A stretch of 64,000 nt of DNA from assembly GCA_023436585.1 (NCBI GenBank), contig JAEZIN010000028.1, forward strand, positions 372,001 to 436,000, read 5' to 3'. Source of the stretch: Bacillota bacterium. Lineage in GTDB: Bacteria > Bacillota > Clostridia > Christensenellales > Aristaeellaceae. The translations under genes were made by a program, and so were the position numbers. Shown here piece after piece: positions 18,200 to 26,391 of the stretch; the first letter of the stretch is position 1; each line of letters begins with the position of its first letter. The notes beneath the pieces are model-generated. The model saw only the letters and a list, made by a program, of their open reading frames with translations. It was not told the origin of the DNA and searched no databases.

Positions 18200-19066
18200 A
18201 TGCTGAACGATGCCATGCTTAACAGGCTGGATGCCCTGCGCCTTGCCATGCAGGCCTATATCCGGGGCGGGGCGGGGGGCGTAAGGAAATCCAGGGCGCT
18301 GGGGGATTCGGCGGAATTTTCGGATTTCCGCGAATACGCCCTGGGGGACGACCTGCGCCGGATTGACTGGAACGCCTATGCCAGGTTTGACAAGCTGTTT
18401 TTGAAGCTTTTCATGGAAGAGCAGGAAATGCAACTGACGCTGATCCTGGACGCCAGCGCCTCGATGGGGTTTGGCGAGCCGTCGAAATGGGCGTTTTCTA
18501 TGGACATCGCGCTGATGCTGGTCTACCTTGCGGTGTCCGGCGGCGACCGTGTCAGCCTTGCCGTGCTGAACGGGGAAAAGCTGCAAAGGAGCCCCGTTTA
18601 TTCCGGCAGGCAGGGGTACGTGCAGGCGTCGGCCTTTCTTCAGGATATCCGCCCATCCGGGGCCACAAGCCTAACCGGCGCCGTGACGCGTCTGCCGCTC
18701 AAGGCTGCCCGGGGTATGTGCGTATTGATCAGCGACCTGTTTTCGGAAGACGGCAGCGAAGGCGCTTTGTCCTCCCTGTTGTACCGCAGGCAGCGGGCTG
18801 TGCTTGTGCAGGTGCTGTCCAAGGAAGAGATGGAGCCTGAATTGAACGGGTCCTTGCGGCTTTTGGATTCGGAGGGCGGCCCCAACATGGACGTGACGGT
18901 AAACGGGGAGCTTTTGCGAAGGTACCACAAGAACCTGGAATCGTTTTTAGGCGGCGCGCGGGCATACTGCCACCGCCACGGCATGCCGTATGTGCTGCTG
19001 CGCTCGGATATGGATTTGATGCATGACGCCCTGGGGAATTTTACGCGCGGCGGCATTATCGCCTGA
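18200..19066 (+). CDS. DUF58 protein with VWA-like fold
   Basis: Partner of MoxR. The 288-residue protein carries the DUF58 signature EYALGDDLRRIDWNAYAR and then a VWA core beginning LILDASASMGFG (MIDAS Asp at about 84 with Ser86 and Ser88). It has no membrane segment, so it is probably cytosolic or membrane-associated through partners. Gaps to neighbours are 13 and 11 bases. Role unknown beyond the MoxR/VWA association. Confidence 0.9.
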   Translation: MLNDAMLNRLDALRLAMQAYIRGGAGGVRKSRALGDSAEFSDFREYALGDDLRRIDWNAYARFDKLFLKLFMEEQEMQLTLILDASASMGFGEPSKWAFSMDIALMLVYLAVSGGDRVSLAVLNGEKLQRSPVYSGRQGYVQASAFLQDIRPSGATSLTGAVTRLPLKAARGMCVLISDLFSEDGSEGALSSLLYRRQRAVLVQVLSKEEMEPELNGSLRLLDSEGGPNMDVTVNGELLRRYHKNLESFLGGARAYCHRHGMPYVLLRSDMDLMHDALGNFTRGGIIA

Positions 19067-19077
19067 AGGAGGAACGC

Positions 19078-20877
19078 ATGCAATTTCTGTACCCGGCGGG
19101 AACGTGGGCGCTGACGGGGCTGCTGGCCGTGCTGGCCCTGTACATCCTGCGCAGGGAATACAAGGAGCATTCTGTGTCCAGCACGTATCTATGGCGCAGG
19201 ACGATGGAGGATCAAACGGCCAGCAGGCCTTTTCAAAAGCTCAAGAGTAATTTATTGATGATACTGCAATTGCTGGCCGTGCTTTTTCTTGCGTTGTCCC
19301 TGATGCGGCCCTTGCTGCCCGGCGCGCAGGTGGGCGGGGAGACGGTGATGATATTTGACGTCTCCATGAGCATGCAGACTGATACCGAAGGGCAAAGCCG
19401 CATCAGCCAGGCGGTGTCCGAGGCCAGGCGCATGGTGGACGGCATGGGTACGGCGGACCGGCTGACGGTTTTATTGGCCGGGAAAAAGGTGACGCATCTT
19501 TTGTCCCGATCCGATGACCGGCAGGAGGCATCCAATGCCCTCCAGTCCATTGCGGCGGAAAACGGCGGCGCGGACATGGACGGAGCGCTTTCCCTGGCCC
19601 GGGCCATGGGCCGCGAGATTGAAAACCTGAACATCGTCGTATTTTCGGATTCCTTTGATCTTAAGGGGGAGGATGGCATACGATACATCGCCGTAGGCGA
19701 GGGAGCGGAGAACTGCGCCATTCTGTCCCTTCATGCGACCCGGCGGGAGGGGGAGACGGCCGCCCTGGCCAGGATCATCAATTACGGCGAGGCCAAGAGC
19801 GTGACTGTCCGGTGCTATGCCGATGACCGGCTTTGCGACGCCCGCACGGTGGAAATGCAGGCGGACGGCACGCAGAGCGTCCGGCTGACGATCCCGGAGG
19901 ATGCCGTATACATCCGCGCGGAGATCGTGGAAATGGACAGCCTCCTTTTGGACAACCAGCGCCATTTTGTATTGCGGGACAGGGAGCAAAAAAAGATCGC
20001 CTTTATCGGGCAGGATAACATTTTTCTGGAGAAGGCGCTTTTGCAGCGCGGGGATGTGGAGCTTGTCCGCACCACAAAGGAGGACGCGCCGTCGCTTCTG
20101 GACTGCGATCTATATGTGTACGACGGCATGCTGCCGGAGCCGTTGCCTAAAAGCGGTTCGTTTCTGATACTTCAGCCGGACAAAGCGGTGTTGGGCGTAA
20201 CCCCAGGCGGGAAGAAGGAGCCGGAGCATGCGCTTAAGCTGGCCGAGGGACCTATGGCCGGCCGGTTTACCGACCATGTCACCTTTGCAAATGTGGCCCT
20301 CAAGCAGTACACGCCCCTTGCGGGCGGGCAGCCGGTGCTCATCTGCGGCGATGACGCGGTGATAACCGCCGGGGAGGAAAACGGCAGCCGGTTCATCATC
20401 GCGGGCTTTGACCTGCATGAGAGCAACTGGGTGCTCAAATATGACTTTCCCATTTTCATGATGCACGCGCTGAATTACCTCATGCCGGATGTGCTTTCCG
20501 GCGCGCAGGACGCGCTGTGCGGCGACATACTGTCCCTGTCCCTGGACGGGCGGACAGCCTCCGCAAAGGCCATGACGCCTTCGGGGAAAAGTGTTGCCCT
20601 TGCGCCGCCGTTTCCCGCACTGCCCTTTGACGACACAAAGGCGGCTGGGCTGTACGCCCTTACCCAGACGCTGACAGACGGGCAAGCGGTGCAAACGCCT
20701 TTTGTGGTGAACGTGCCCACAACGGAAAGTGATGTGCGCACTGTCAGCGAAAGCGCCGGGGAGAACAGCCTGAAGGCGGGCGTGACGGATTACGGCAGGG
20801 AGTTTACCACATTTTTGATAATCGCATTGCTGGCGCTGATGATGGCAGAATGGTGGGTGAGCTGCCGTGCAGGTTGA
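19078..20877 (+). CDS. BatA-type VWA membrane protein
   Basis: The 599-residue protein starts with a BatA-like N-terminus: two membrane helices (about 8-22 and 58-80) around a basic loop (RREYKEHSVSSTYLWRR). A VWA domain follows with MIDAS residues in FDVSMSM (Asp94, Ser96, Ser98), so it probably faces outside. The middle region is beta-rich, and a last helix (FLIIALLALMMAEWWV) ends the protein. It overlaps the next gene by 11 bases. In Bacteroides, Bat proteins were linked to aerotolerance, but that link is not evidence for the same role here. Confidence 0.85.
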   Translation: MQFLYPAGTWALTGLLAVLALYILRREYKEHSVSSTYLWRRTMEDQTASRPFQKLKSNLLMILQLLAVLFLALSLMRPLLPGAQVGGETVMIFDVSMSMQTDTEGQSRISQAVSEARRMVDGMGTADRLTVLLAGKKVTHLLSRSDDRQEASNALQSIAAENGGADMDGALSLARAMGREIENLNIVVFSDSFDLKGEDGIRYIAVGEGAENCAILSLHATRREGETAALARIINYGEAKSVTVRCYADDRLCDARTVEMQADGTQSVRLTIPEDAVYIRAEIVEMDSLLLDNQRHFVLRDREQKKIAFIGQDNIFLEKALLQRGDVELVRTTKEDAPSLLDCDLYVYDGMLPEPLPKSGSFLILQPDKAVLGVTPGGKKEPEHALKLAEGPMAGRFTDHVTFANVALKQYTPLAGGQPVLICGDDAVITAGEENGSRFIIAGFDLHESNWVLKYDFPIFMMHALNYLMPDVLSGAQDALCGDILSLSLDGRTASAKAMTPSGKSVALAPPFPALPFDDTKAAGLYALTQTLTDGQAVQTPFVVNVPTTESDVRTVSESAGENSLKAGVTDYGREFTTFLIIALLALMMAEWWVSCRAG

Positions 20878-23587
20878 ATTTTCATTTCCTTGGGCGCTGC
20901 TTCTGATACCGGTGCTATGCGGGCTTGCGGCATTTTTATACAAAAAGTATACGTTTGGCGGCGTGAAGCGAAGCGCCCGGGCTTATGCCGTACTGGGCAT
21001 GCGTTTTATTGTTACCGCCCTTGCGGTGCTGGCGCTTGCTTCCCCTTCCATCCTGACAAGGTCCAACCAGGCCGCCACCTGGGTGCTGCTGGATGTGTCC
21101 GATTCGACACTTCATCAGCGTGCTGCCATGGAATCCGCCGTGGCCCAGGGCATGGAAAATAAGCCGGAGGATTTGTCCGCCGGCGTCATCGCCTTTGGCG
21201 GCGATGCCATGGTGGAAACGCCTCTTTCTGCCGGGGCTTCATTTTCCCATGCGGAAACGGCCGTGGACCCGGAGCACAGCGACGCGGCCATGGCGCTTGA
21301 ACTGGCGGGGGCGCTGCTCCCCTCGGACGCCGCAGGGCGGATGGTGCTTATAAGTGACGGCTCTGCAGGCGATACGGATGCGCAGGCGGCGCTGCTGGCC
21401 TCGCGGGGGATTGCTGTGGATGTGATGCCTTTCCCGGGCGTGGCGTCAAGGGATGCGCAGGTGACAAGGCTTGTGCTGCCCTCCAAGGCCTACCAGGGGC
21501 AGTCGGTTCAGGTGACGGTGGAGATGGATGCCACCATGGACGCCCACGGCACCCTGATCCTCTACGCCAACAGGCAGCCGGTGAGCACAAAGGAGGTATC
21601 GCTTCGGCGCGGAGAAAACACGTTTGTTTTCCAGGATATCGCCAAGGCCTCCGGCGTGGTGACGTACGAGGCCCAACTGATCGTGCCGGGAGACGGGCAG
21701 CCGCGAAACAACCGCAAGGGCTCCTACCTGGCTGTGACAGGCCAGCCCACCGTGCTCATCGTGGAGGGCAGGGATGGGGAAAGCCGGGAAATACAAAAAA
21801 TGCTGGACGCCTCCGGCTTTCTTTGGGAGGTATTGACCCCTGCCGGCATGCCGCAAAGCGCGGAGGCGCTGCGCAAGTATGACGCCACCGTGCTGGTGAA
21901 CGCCGATGCGGATACGTTTTCCGCCGAGACGCTTACCGCGCTGGATGGTTATGTGAAGTCGCTGGGCCGGGGCCTTGTGGTCATCGGCGGCGACCAAAGC
22001 TACGCGCTGGGCGGGTACAGGGGAAGCAAGCTGGAGGAGATGCTGCCGGTCACCATCGATGTGCGCAACCAAATGGATCTGCCCTCGCTGGCGCTGATGC
22101 TGGTGATTGACAAATCCGGCTCCATGACCGGCGGGCAGTTCGGCACAACACGGCTGGAGGTGGCCAAGGAAGCCGCCATGCGCTCTGTGGAGGTGCTGAC
22201 CGAAAGGGACAAGGTGGGCGTGATCGCCTTTGACGACGCGGCCAAATGGGTGGTGCAGCTTGACAGCGCCGCGGACATCCCTGCCATTCAGCAGTCCATA
22301 GGCACCATCAGGCCGGGGGGCGGAACAGCGTTTTACTCCCCGCTCTACGAGGCTTTGATGGCGCTGATGAACGCCGACGCGAAAATGAAGCACGTGATCT
22401 TCCTCACCGACGGTGAAGCGGGGGATAACGGGTACGACCTGCTGGTGCAGAACATGGCGCAAAACGGCATCACCCTGACCACCGTTGCCGTAGGCAGCGG
22501 GGCCAATGTGAAGGTTTTGGGCCGCCTGGCGGAGATCGGCAACGGGCGCGCCTATACGGCGGGTGAGTTTGACAACATCCCCAAGATATTTACGAAGGAA
22601 ACGTACCTGGTTGCCGGCGCGTATGTGCAAAACCGCAGCTTCACCCCGGTCATTACCGAAGCCTCCCCGCTTACCGGCTTTGATGGCTTCCCCCAATTGT
22701 CGGGATACCTGGCCGCCACGGAAAAGCCCATGGCTACCGTATCCATGGTCAGCGACCGGGATGATCCGCTGCTTGCATGGTGGCAGTACGGCGCCGGCCG
22801 CGTGCTGGCCTGGACCAGCGACGCCCAAGGCGCCTGGACCGGCAAGCTGCTCAGCTGGGACCAGGCATCGGCCTTCTTTTCCGGCCTTGTGTCCCATGTG
22901 CTTCCGGAGGGCGGCCAGGAAGGCGAACTGGATGTGCAAATGGATGGTATACAGGCAAAGGTGACATATACGGCCCCCGGGGAGGCGGAAATGGGCCTTT
23001 ACACAAGCGCCCACGTGCTGATGCCGGATGGGACGCAAGCGGACATCCTGCTGACCGAGGTGGCGCCGGGGGAATATGAGGGCAGCTTTGACGCCCCGCA
23101 GCAAGGCGCTTACGCCATCCGCGCGGAGCAGTCGCAAAACGGCCAAACGGTGCGGCAGCTGGAAGGCGGAGCCGTCAGGTCTTACTCGGAGGAATACGAC
23201 CTTCGCAGGCGGGGCGGGGAGGAACCGCTTTTGCGCCTTGCCGGTGCAACGGGCGGGCGCGTAATTGCAGACCCCAGGGAGATGTTTGCCTTAAGGGGAA
23301 CGGACGCCATGAGCAGGCAAATGCTCCGGCCGTTGCTTTTGATGCTGGCCCTTGTGCTTTTCCTAATGGATATCGCGCTTCGAAGGCTCTCCCTGGACCG
23401 GATGCTTGTTAAGGCGTTCGGGGCGGTGAAGGAAAAGGCGGCTGCCTCCCAGGCCAAGAGACGCGAGAAGCCGGCGCGCATGAAGCCCGTGAGGCAAGGG
23501 AAAAAGAAGGACGCGCCCGTGCCCATGTCTGTTTCAGATATGGCGGATAGCCTGCTGAAAGCGCGGGAGCAGAAAAAGCATATGTAA
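20867..23587 (+). CDS. Large membrane protein with GATase-like and VWA domains
   Basis: The 906-residue protein has N-terminal helices (PWALLLIPVLCGLAAFLY and a second near 45-62), a first degenerate VWA-like stretch (LLDVSDST, 75-81), a beta region, a glutamine-amidotransferase-like segment (GLVVIGGDQSYALGGY, about 370) without a catalytic Cys, then an intact VWA domain with MIDAS VIDKSGSMTGG (Asp415, Ser417, Ser419) and FLTDGEAGDNGY. A membrane helix near 825-840 precedes a basic, Lys/Arg-rich cytosolic tail. Start is GTG within the end of the previous gene. It is the last gene of the operon, before a strong terminator. The GATase-like plus VWA layout parallels the first gene of the operon. 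Confidence 0.83.
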   Translation: MQVEFSFPWALLLIPVLCGLAAFLYKKYTFGGVKRSARAYAVLGMRFIVTALAVLALASPSILTRSNQAATWVLLDVSDSTLHQRAAMESAVAQGMENKPEDLSAGVIAFGGDAMVETPLSAGASFSHAETAVDPEHSDAAMALELAGALLPSDAAGRMVLISDGSAGDTDAQAALLASRGIAVDVMPFPGVASRDAQVTRLVLPSKAYQGQSVQVTVEMDATMDAHGTLILYANRQPVSTKEVSLRRGENTFVFQDIAKASGVVTYEAQLIVPGDGQPRNNRKGSYLAVTGQPTVLIVEGRDGESREIQKMLDASGFLWEVLTPAGMPQSAEALRKYDATVLVNADADTFSAETLTALDGYVKSLGRGLVVIGGDQSYALGGYRGSKLEEMLPVTIDVRNQMDLPSLALMLVIDKSGSMTGGQFGTTRLEVAKEAAMRSVEVLTERDKVGVIAFDDAAKWVVQLDSAADIPAIQQSIGTIRPGGGTAFYSPLYEALMALMNADAKMKHVIFLTDGEAGDNGYDLLVQNMAQNGITLTTVAVGSGANVKVLGRLAEIGNGRAYTAGEFDNIPKIFTKETYLVAGAYVQNRSFTPVITEASPLTGFDGFPQLSGYLAATEKPMATVSMVSDRDDPLLAWWQYGAGRVLAWTSDAQGAWTGKLLSWDQASAFFSGLVSHVLPEGGQEGELDVQMDGIQAKVTYTAPGEAEMGLYTSAHVLMPDGTQADILLTEVAPGEYEGSFDAPQQGAYAIRAEQSQNGQTVRQLEGGAVRSYSEEYDLRRRGGEEPLLRLAGATGGRVIADPREMFALRGTDAMSRQMLRPLLLMLALVLFLMDIALRRLSLDRMLVKAFGAVKEKAAASQAKRREKPARMKPVRQGKKKDAPVPMSVSDMADSLLKAREQKKHM

Positions 23588-23633
23588 GCGACGTCTTGAA
23601 GGGATGCTTGGGGCTGATAATACGCTAACAATT

Positions 23634-23674
23634 AAGAGCCGGAAACGCAAATGATTGCATCTCCGGCTCTTTTG
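23634..23674. terminator. Terminator between VWA operon and melA
   Basis: Stem AAGAGCCGGA/TCCGGCTCTT with an 18-base loop, followed by TTT on the plus strand. It lies between convergent transcription units and may serve both. Confidence 0.75.
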
Positions 23675-23688
23675 ATATATCAAGCAGT

Positions 23689-24996
23689 CTAGTTGTACTC
23701 CGGCAGCCAGCCTTCGTGGGCTTGTATGAGATCATCGCACATGGCCACGATATCGTCGATGGAAAGCTCGCTCTGGCAGTGCGGGTCCATCATGGCGGCC
23801 TGGTAGATGTATTCCTTCTTCAGGGTGCGGGCGGCTTCGATGGTCAAAAGTTGCACATTGATATTGGTGCGGTTCATGGCGGCGCACTGTTCCGGCAGAT
23901 CGCCGACATATGTGGGGGTCACGCCGCTGGCATCCACCAGGCAGGAGACTTCCACCACCGCGTTTCGCGGCAGGTTGGTAATGAGGCCGTTGTTGAGCAC
24001 ATTGCCGCCGATCTTGTAGGGCACGTTGGTTTCCATGGCCTCCATGATGTAGCTGGCATACTCGTGGGAGCGCTCGTGCTTGAGCTCCTGGTTGTTAAGA
24101 AGCGCATCCCGCTGGGCGCTCCACTTTTTGATCTGCTCCACGCAGCGGCGGGGATACTCGTCCAGGGGGATGTTGAAGCGCTCGATCAATTCGGGATATT
24201 TGTCCTTGATGAAGAAGGGCATGTACTCGGCATTGTGCTCACTGGATTCGGTGACATAGTACCCAAAGCGCTTCATGATCTCATAGCGCACCATGTCATA
24301 GTGCTTTTCAGTGCGGGCCGCCGCGCGGCGCTTGACCTCCGGGTACAGGTCCTTCCCATCCTGGGTGAGGGAAAGAAGCCAGGCCTGGTGGTTGATGCCA
24401 GCAATGAGCCACTGCATTTTGGGATCGTAGGTCATGCCAAGATGCTTGAGCAGGTCGGGCACGCAGCCCTGCACGCTGTGGCAGAGACCCACCGTTTTAA
24501 CGGAGGTCATGCGCAGCATGGCCCCGGTGAGCATGCACATGGGGTTGGTGTAATTCAGGAACCAGGCGTTGGGACAGACTTCCTCCATGTCCTTGGCGAA
24601 GTCCAGCATCACGGGGATGGTGCGCAGCGCCCGGAAGATGCCGCCGATGCCCAGCGTATCGCCGATGGTTTGCTTGAGGCCGTACTTCTTGGGGATTTCA
24701 AAGTCCGTTACCGTGCAGGGCTCATACCCACCCACCTGGATGGCGTTGACGACATAATTGGCGCCGCGCAGCGCTTCCTTGCGGTTTTCTACCCCAAGGT
24801 AAGCCTGGATGGTGGCCTTGCCGCCGTGGTTGCGGTTGATGGTCTCCAGCATGAGCCGGGATTCCTTGAGCCTTTCGGGATCGATGTCATACAGCGCAAT
24901 GACGGAGTCGGACAGGGAGGGGGTCAGCATGCTGTCGCCCAGCACGTTTTTGGCAAATACGGTGGAACCCGCGCCCATGAATGTGATTTTGGCCAT
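23689..24996 (-). CDS. melA: GH4 family alpha-galactosidase-type glycosidase
   Basis: NAD+- and Mn2+-dependent glycosidase acting inside the cell by redox elimination. The 435-residue protein starts MAKITFMGAGSTVF (NAD site), and shows NYTNPMCMLTGAM, GLCHSVQGC and GINHQAWL, where the CHS motif and following His bind the metal. In GH4, CHSVQ is typical of alpha-galactosidases (MelA); 6-phospho-glucosidases have different residues there. Start ATG 24996 has a GAGGAGG site nine bases upstream; the longer frame is not used. It is divergent from an AraC regulator that probably activates it. Alpha-galacturonidase or alpha-glucosidase activity within GH4 is the main alternative. Confidence 0.87.
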   Translation of the reverse strand: MAKITFMGAGSTVFAKNVLGDSMLTPSLSDSVIALYDIDPERLKESRLMLETINRNHGGKATIQAYLGVENRKEALRGANYVVNAIQVGGYEPCTVTDFEIPKKYGLKQTIGDTLGIGGIFRALRTIPVMLDFAKDMEEVCPNAWFLNYTNPMCMLTGAMLRMTSVKTVGLCHSVQGCVPDLLKHLGMTYDPKMQWLIAGINHQAWLLSLTQDGKDLYPEVKRRAAARTEKHYDMVRYEIMKRFGYYVTESSEHNAEYMPFFIKDKYPELIERFNIPLDEYPRRCVEQIKKWSAQRDALLNNQELKHERSHEYASYIMEAMETNVPYKIGGNVLNNGLITNLPRNAVVEVSCLVDASGVTPTYVGDLPEQCAAMNRTNINVQLLTIEAARTLKKEYIYQAAMMDPHCQSELSIDDIVAMCDDLIQAHEGWLPEYN

Positions 24997-25030
24997 ATGT
25001 GTTTTCCTCCTCAAGAGAACAGATGCATTC

Positions 25031-25059
25031 AGTATAGTCAATTTAACTCTTGCGAACAA
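25031..25059 (-). promoter_or_regulatory. Promoter of melA
   Basis: On the minus strand TTGTTC, 17 bases, TATACT. The weak minus-35 box fits a promoter that needs an activator. Confidence 0.6.
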
Positions 25060-25067
25060 GCGGCCTG

Positions 25068-25096
25068 TGTTGCATAATATGCGTGATATGTTGCAT
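25068..25096. promoter_or_regulatory. Probable AraC-type operator: two direct TGTTGCAT repeats
   Basis: TGTTGCAT occurs at 25068-25075 and 25089-25096, exactly 21 bases apart start to start (two helical turns), in the melA/araC gap. The nearer copy ends nine bases upstream of the melA minus-35 box. This is the layout expected for an AraC-family activator dimer. Confidence 0.65.
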
Positions 25097-25121
25097 CTTG
25101 AAGGACGGAGATAAAAGAAAA

Positions 25122-25940
25122 ATGAGTCAATACAGGCTGTTTCCCAATGCGGATAGTGAGGTTTATGTGCGGGATTGCGGGAACGAGGTCTGCGAACCCA
25201 AGCACAGCTACGGTCCAGCTGTCCGGGATTATTACCTGATGCATATCGTATCTGAAGGGAAGGGCGTTTTCCAAAACACGTGGGGGCGCTTTGAGATAGG
25301 AAAGAACCAGGGCTTTATGATCTTTCCCCACGAAATCACCGTATACACGGCGGATCAGCATACGCCCTGGGTATACAACTGGGTCGGGTATTCCGGGGCG
25401 AGGGCCGCGGAGATGACGGAGCTGCTGCGCGTTACGCCGCAAAATCCCGTTATTACACTTGGCAATTACGGCGGCAGGGCAACCGGGATCCTGCGCGATA
25501 TTTATGAAGATTCTGCCTCCCTGGACATGCGGGAAATGGCCGCCATGGGCGGGCTGTACCGGCTTTTCGCGCTGATCAAGCAAAGCGGCGTCCCCGTATC
25601 CGGGAAAGGGGCACCATCAGAAAGCGAACGGTATTACCAGCGGGCTTACTGGCATATGGAGGCCAATTACCAGCGGAACCTGCATATTGCGGACGTGGCC
25701 GCCTTCGTGGGGCTCAGCCGGTCCCAATTGTTCAGGGTGTTCATAGCGGCCTGCGGCTTGCCGCCCCAAAGGGTGCTGCTGATGCTTAGGCTAAGACAGG
25801 CGGAGAGGTTGCTTTTAGCCACAGACCTGCCCCTCAAGGCGGTGGCGGTATCCTCCGGCTTCTCCGGCGCGGCCCATATGGGAGAGGTATTCAAGCAGGA
25901 GAAGGGGATTACGCCGGCGCAGTTTCGGAAAAAGGGATAA
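25122..25940 (+). CDS. AraC-family transcriptional regulator, probable activator of melA
   Basis: The 272-residue protein has an N-terminal cupin ligand-binding domain (about 1-150, with HSYGPAVRDYYLMHIVSEGKG) and two C-terminal helix-turn-helix motifs (HIADVAAFVGLSRSQLFRVF and LKAVAVSSGFSGAAHMGEVF). It belongs with MsmR/RafR-like sugar regulators. Start ATG 25122 follows GGAG; the longer upstream frame runs through the operator and has no ribosome site. Divergence from melA with a direct-repeat operator between suggests it senses an alpha-galactoside or galactose. No transporter gene is adjacent. Confidence 0.88.
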   Translation: MSQYRLFPNADSEVYVRDCGNEVCEPKHSYGPAVRDYYLMHIVSEGKGVFQNTWGRFEIGKNQGFMIFPHEITVYTADQHTPWVYNWVGYSGARAAEMTELLRVTPQNPVITLGNYGGRATGILRDIYEDSASLDMREMAAMGGLYRLFALIKQSGVPVSGKGAPSESERYYQRAYWHMEANYQRNLHIADVAAFVGLSRSQLFRVFIAACGLPPQRVLLMLRLRQAERLLLATDLPLKAVAVSSGFSGAAHMGEVFKQEKGITPAQFRKKG

Positions 25941-25945
25941 TAAAA

Positions 25946-26220
25946 GGCTGCCCCGCGCGATTTGCACGGGGCAGCCTCTGCGCATCAACAAAGTGGCCAT
26001 GCCACTTTGTTGAGTTTTTCCCTCGCTGCACTGCACAATGGCTTCGCCCTTGTGCGGCCGTTTGCTCGGGCAAGGAAGGAATTTCTACGAAATTCCCGCG
26101 CAAACCACCGCACATGTTGCTGGTTTGCGATAAATAATCAGAGGGCTTCGGCCCTCCGATACCTCCTAAAAGGTTTTTTGACAGTCTGAGGCAGCCCCGC
26201 GCGATTTACACGGGGCTGCC
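25946..26220. repeat. Composite hairpin element R1: core bracketed by a duplicated 31-base hairpin
   Basis: A ~200-bp core (25980-26181) shares roughly nine in ten bases with 47760-47960. Core stem-loops: a 13-bp stem TCAACAAAGTGGC/GCCACTTTGTTGA (25985-26013), GGAATTTC/GAAATTCC (26078-26096), CGCAAACC/GGTTTGCG (26099-26129), GAGGGC-TTCG-GCCCTC (26141-26156), then a short stem and T6 (26174-26179). It is flanked by two copies of a locus-specific hairpin, GGCTGCCCCG/CGGGGCAGCC (25946-25976) and GGCAGCCCCG/CGGGGCTGCC (26190-26220). The flanking copies differ by a swapped base pair. It starts right after the araC stop. No protein is credibly encoded. Confidence 0.85.
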
Positions 26221-26292
26221 TCTGCATTGCTTTATCCACGGTGGGGGTTATGATACATCGAATCAGTTGAGGCAGCGCTTGTAACCGCTGGC

Positions 26293-26360
26293 TTTTTCAT
26301 ATAACGGCATATACGGCGAGAGCAAGCCCCCGCCCTACAGGCGGCAAGCCTTATGAAAAA
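26293..26360. repeat. Inverted-repeat-bounded segment upstream of the cytidylate kinase stop
   Basis: TTTTTCATA at 26293 and TATGAAAAA at 26352 bound about 50 bases rich in GGC/GCC steps. It may end the minus-strand gene that stops at 26392, or be a decayed small repeat. The rest of the gap to 26391 shows nothing else. Confidence 0.35.
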
Positions 26361-26391
26361 CAATTAAGAGCGATAAGGACGGCGCTTCGAA

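Noticed and set aside
21446..23146. 566-codon open frame opposite the 906-residue VWA gene
   Set aside because: His/Gly/Arg-rich shadow; the plus-strand VWA MIDAS motif is unambiguous.
23634..23674. Hairpin after the VWA operon as another repeat-family member
   Set aside because: It has a single stem with T-run and no similarity to the two repeat families; an ordinary terminator explains it.
23716..25077. 453-codon open frame opposite melA
   Set aside because: Shadow of the GH4 gene, whose NAD and CHS motifs are clear.
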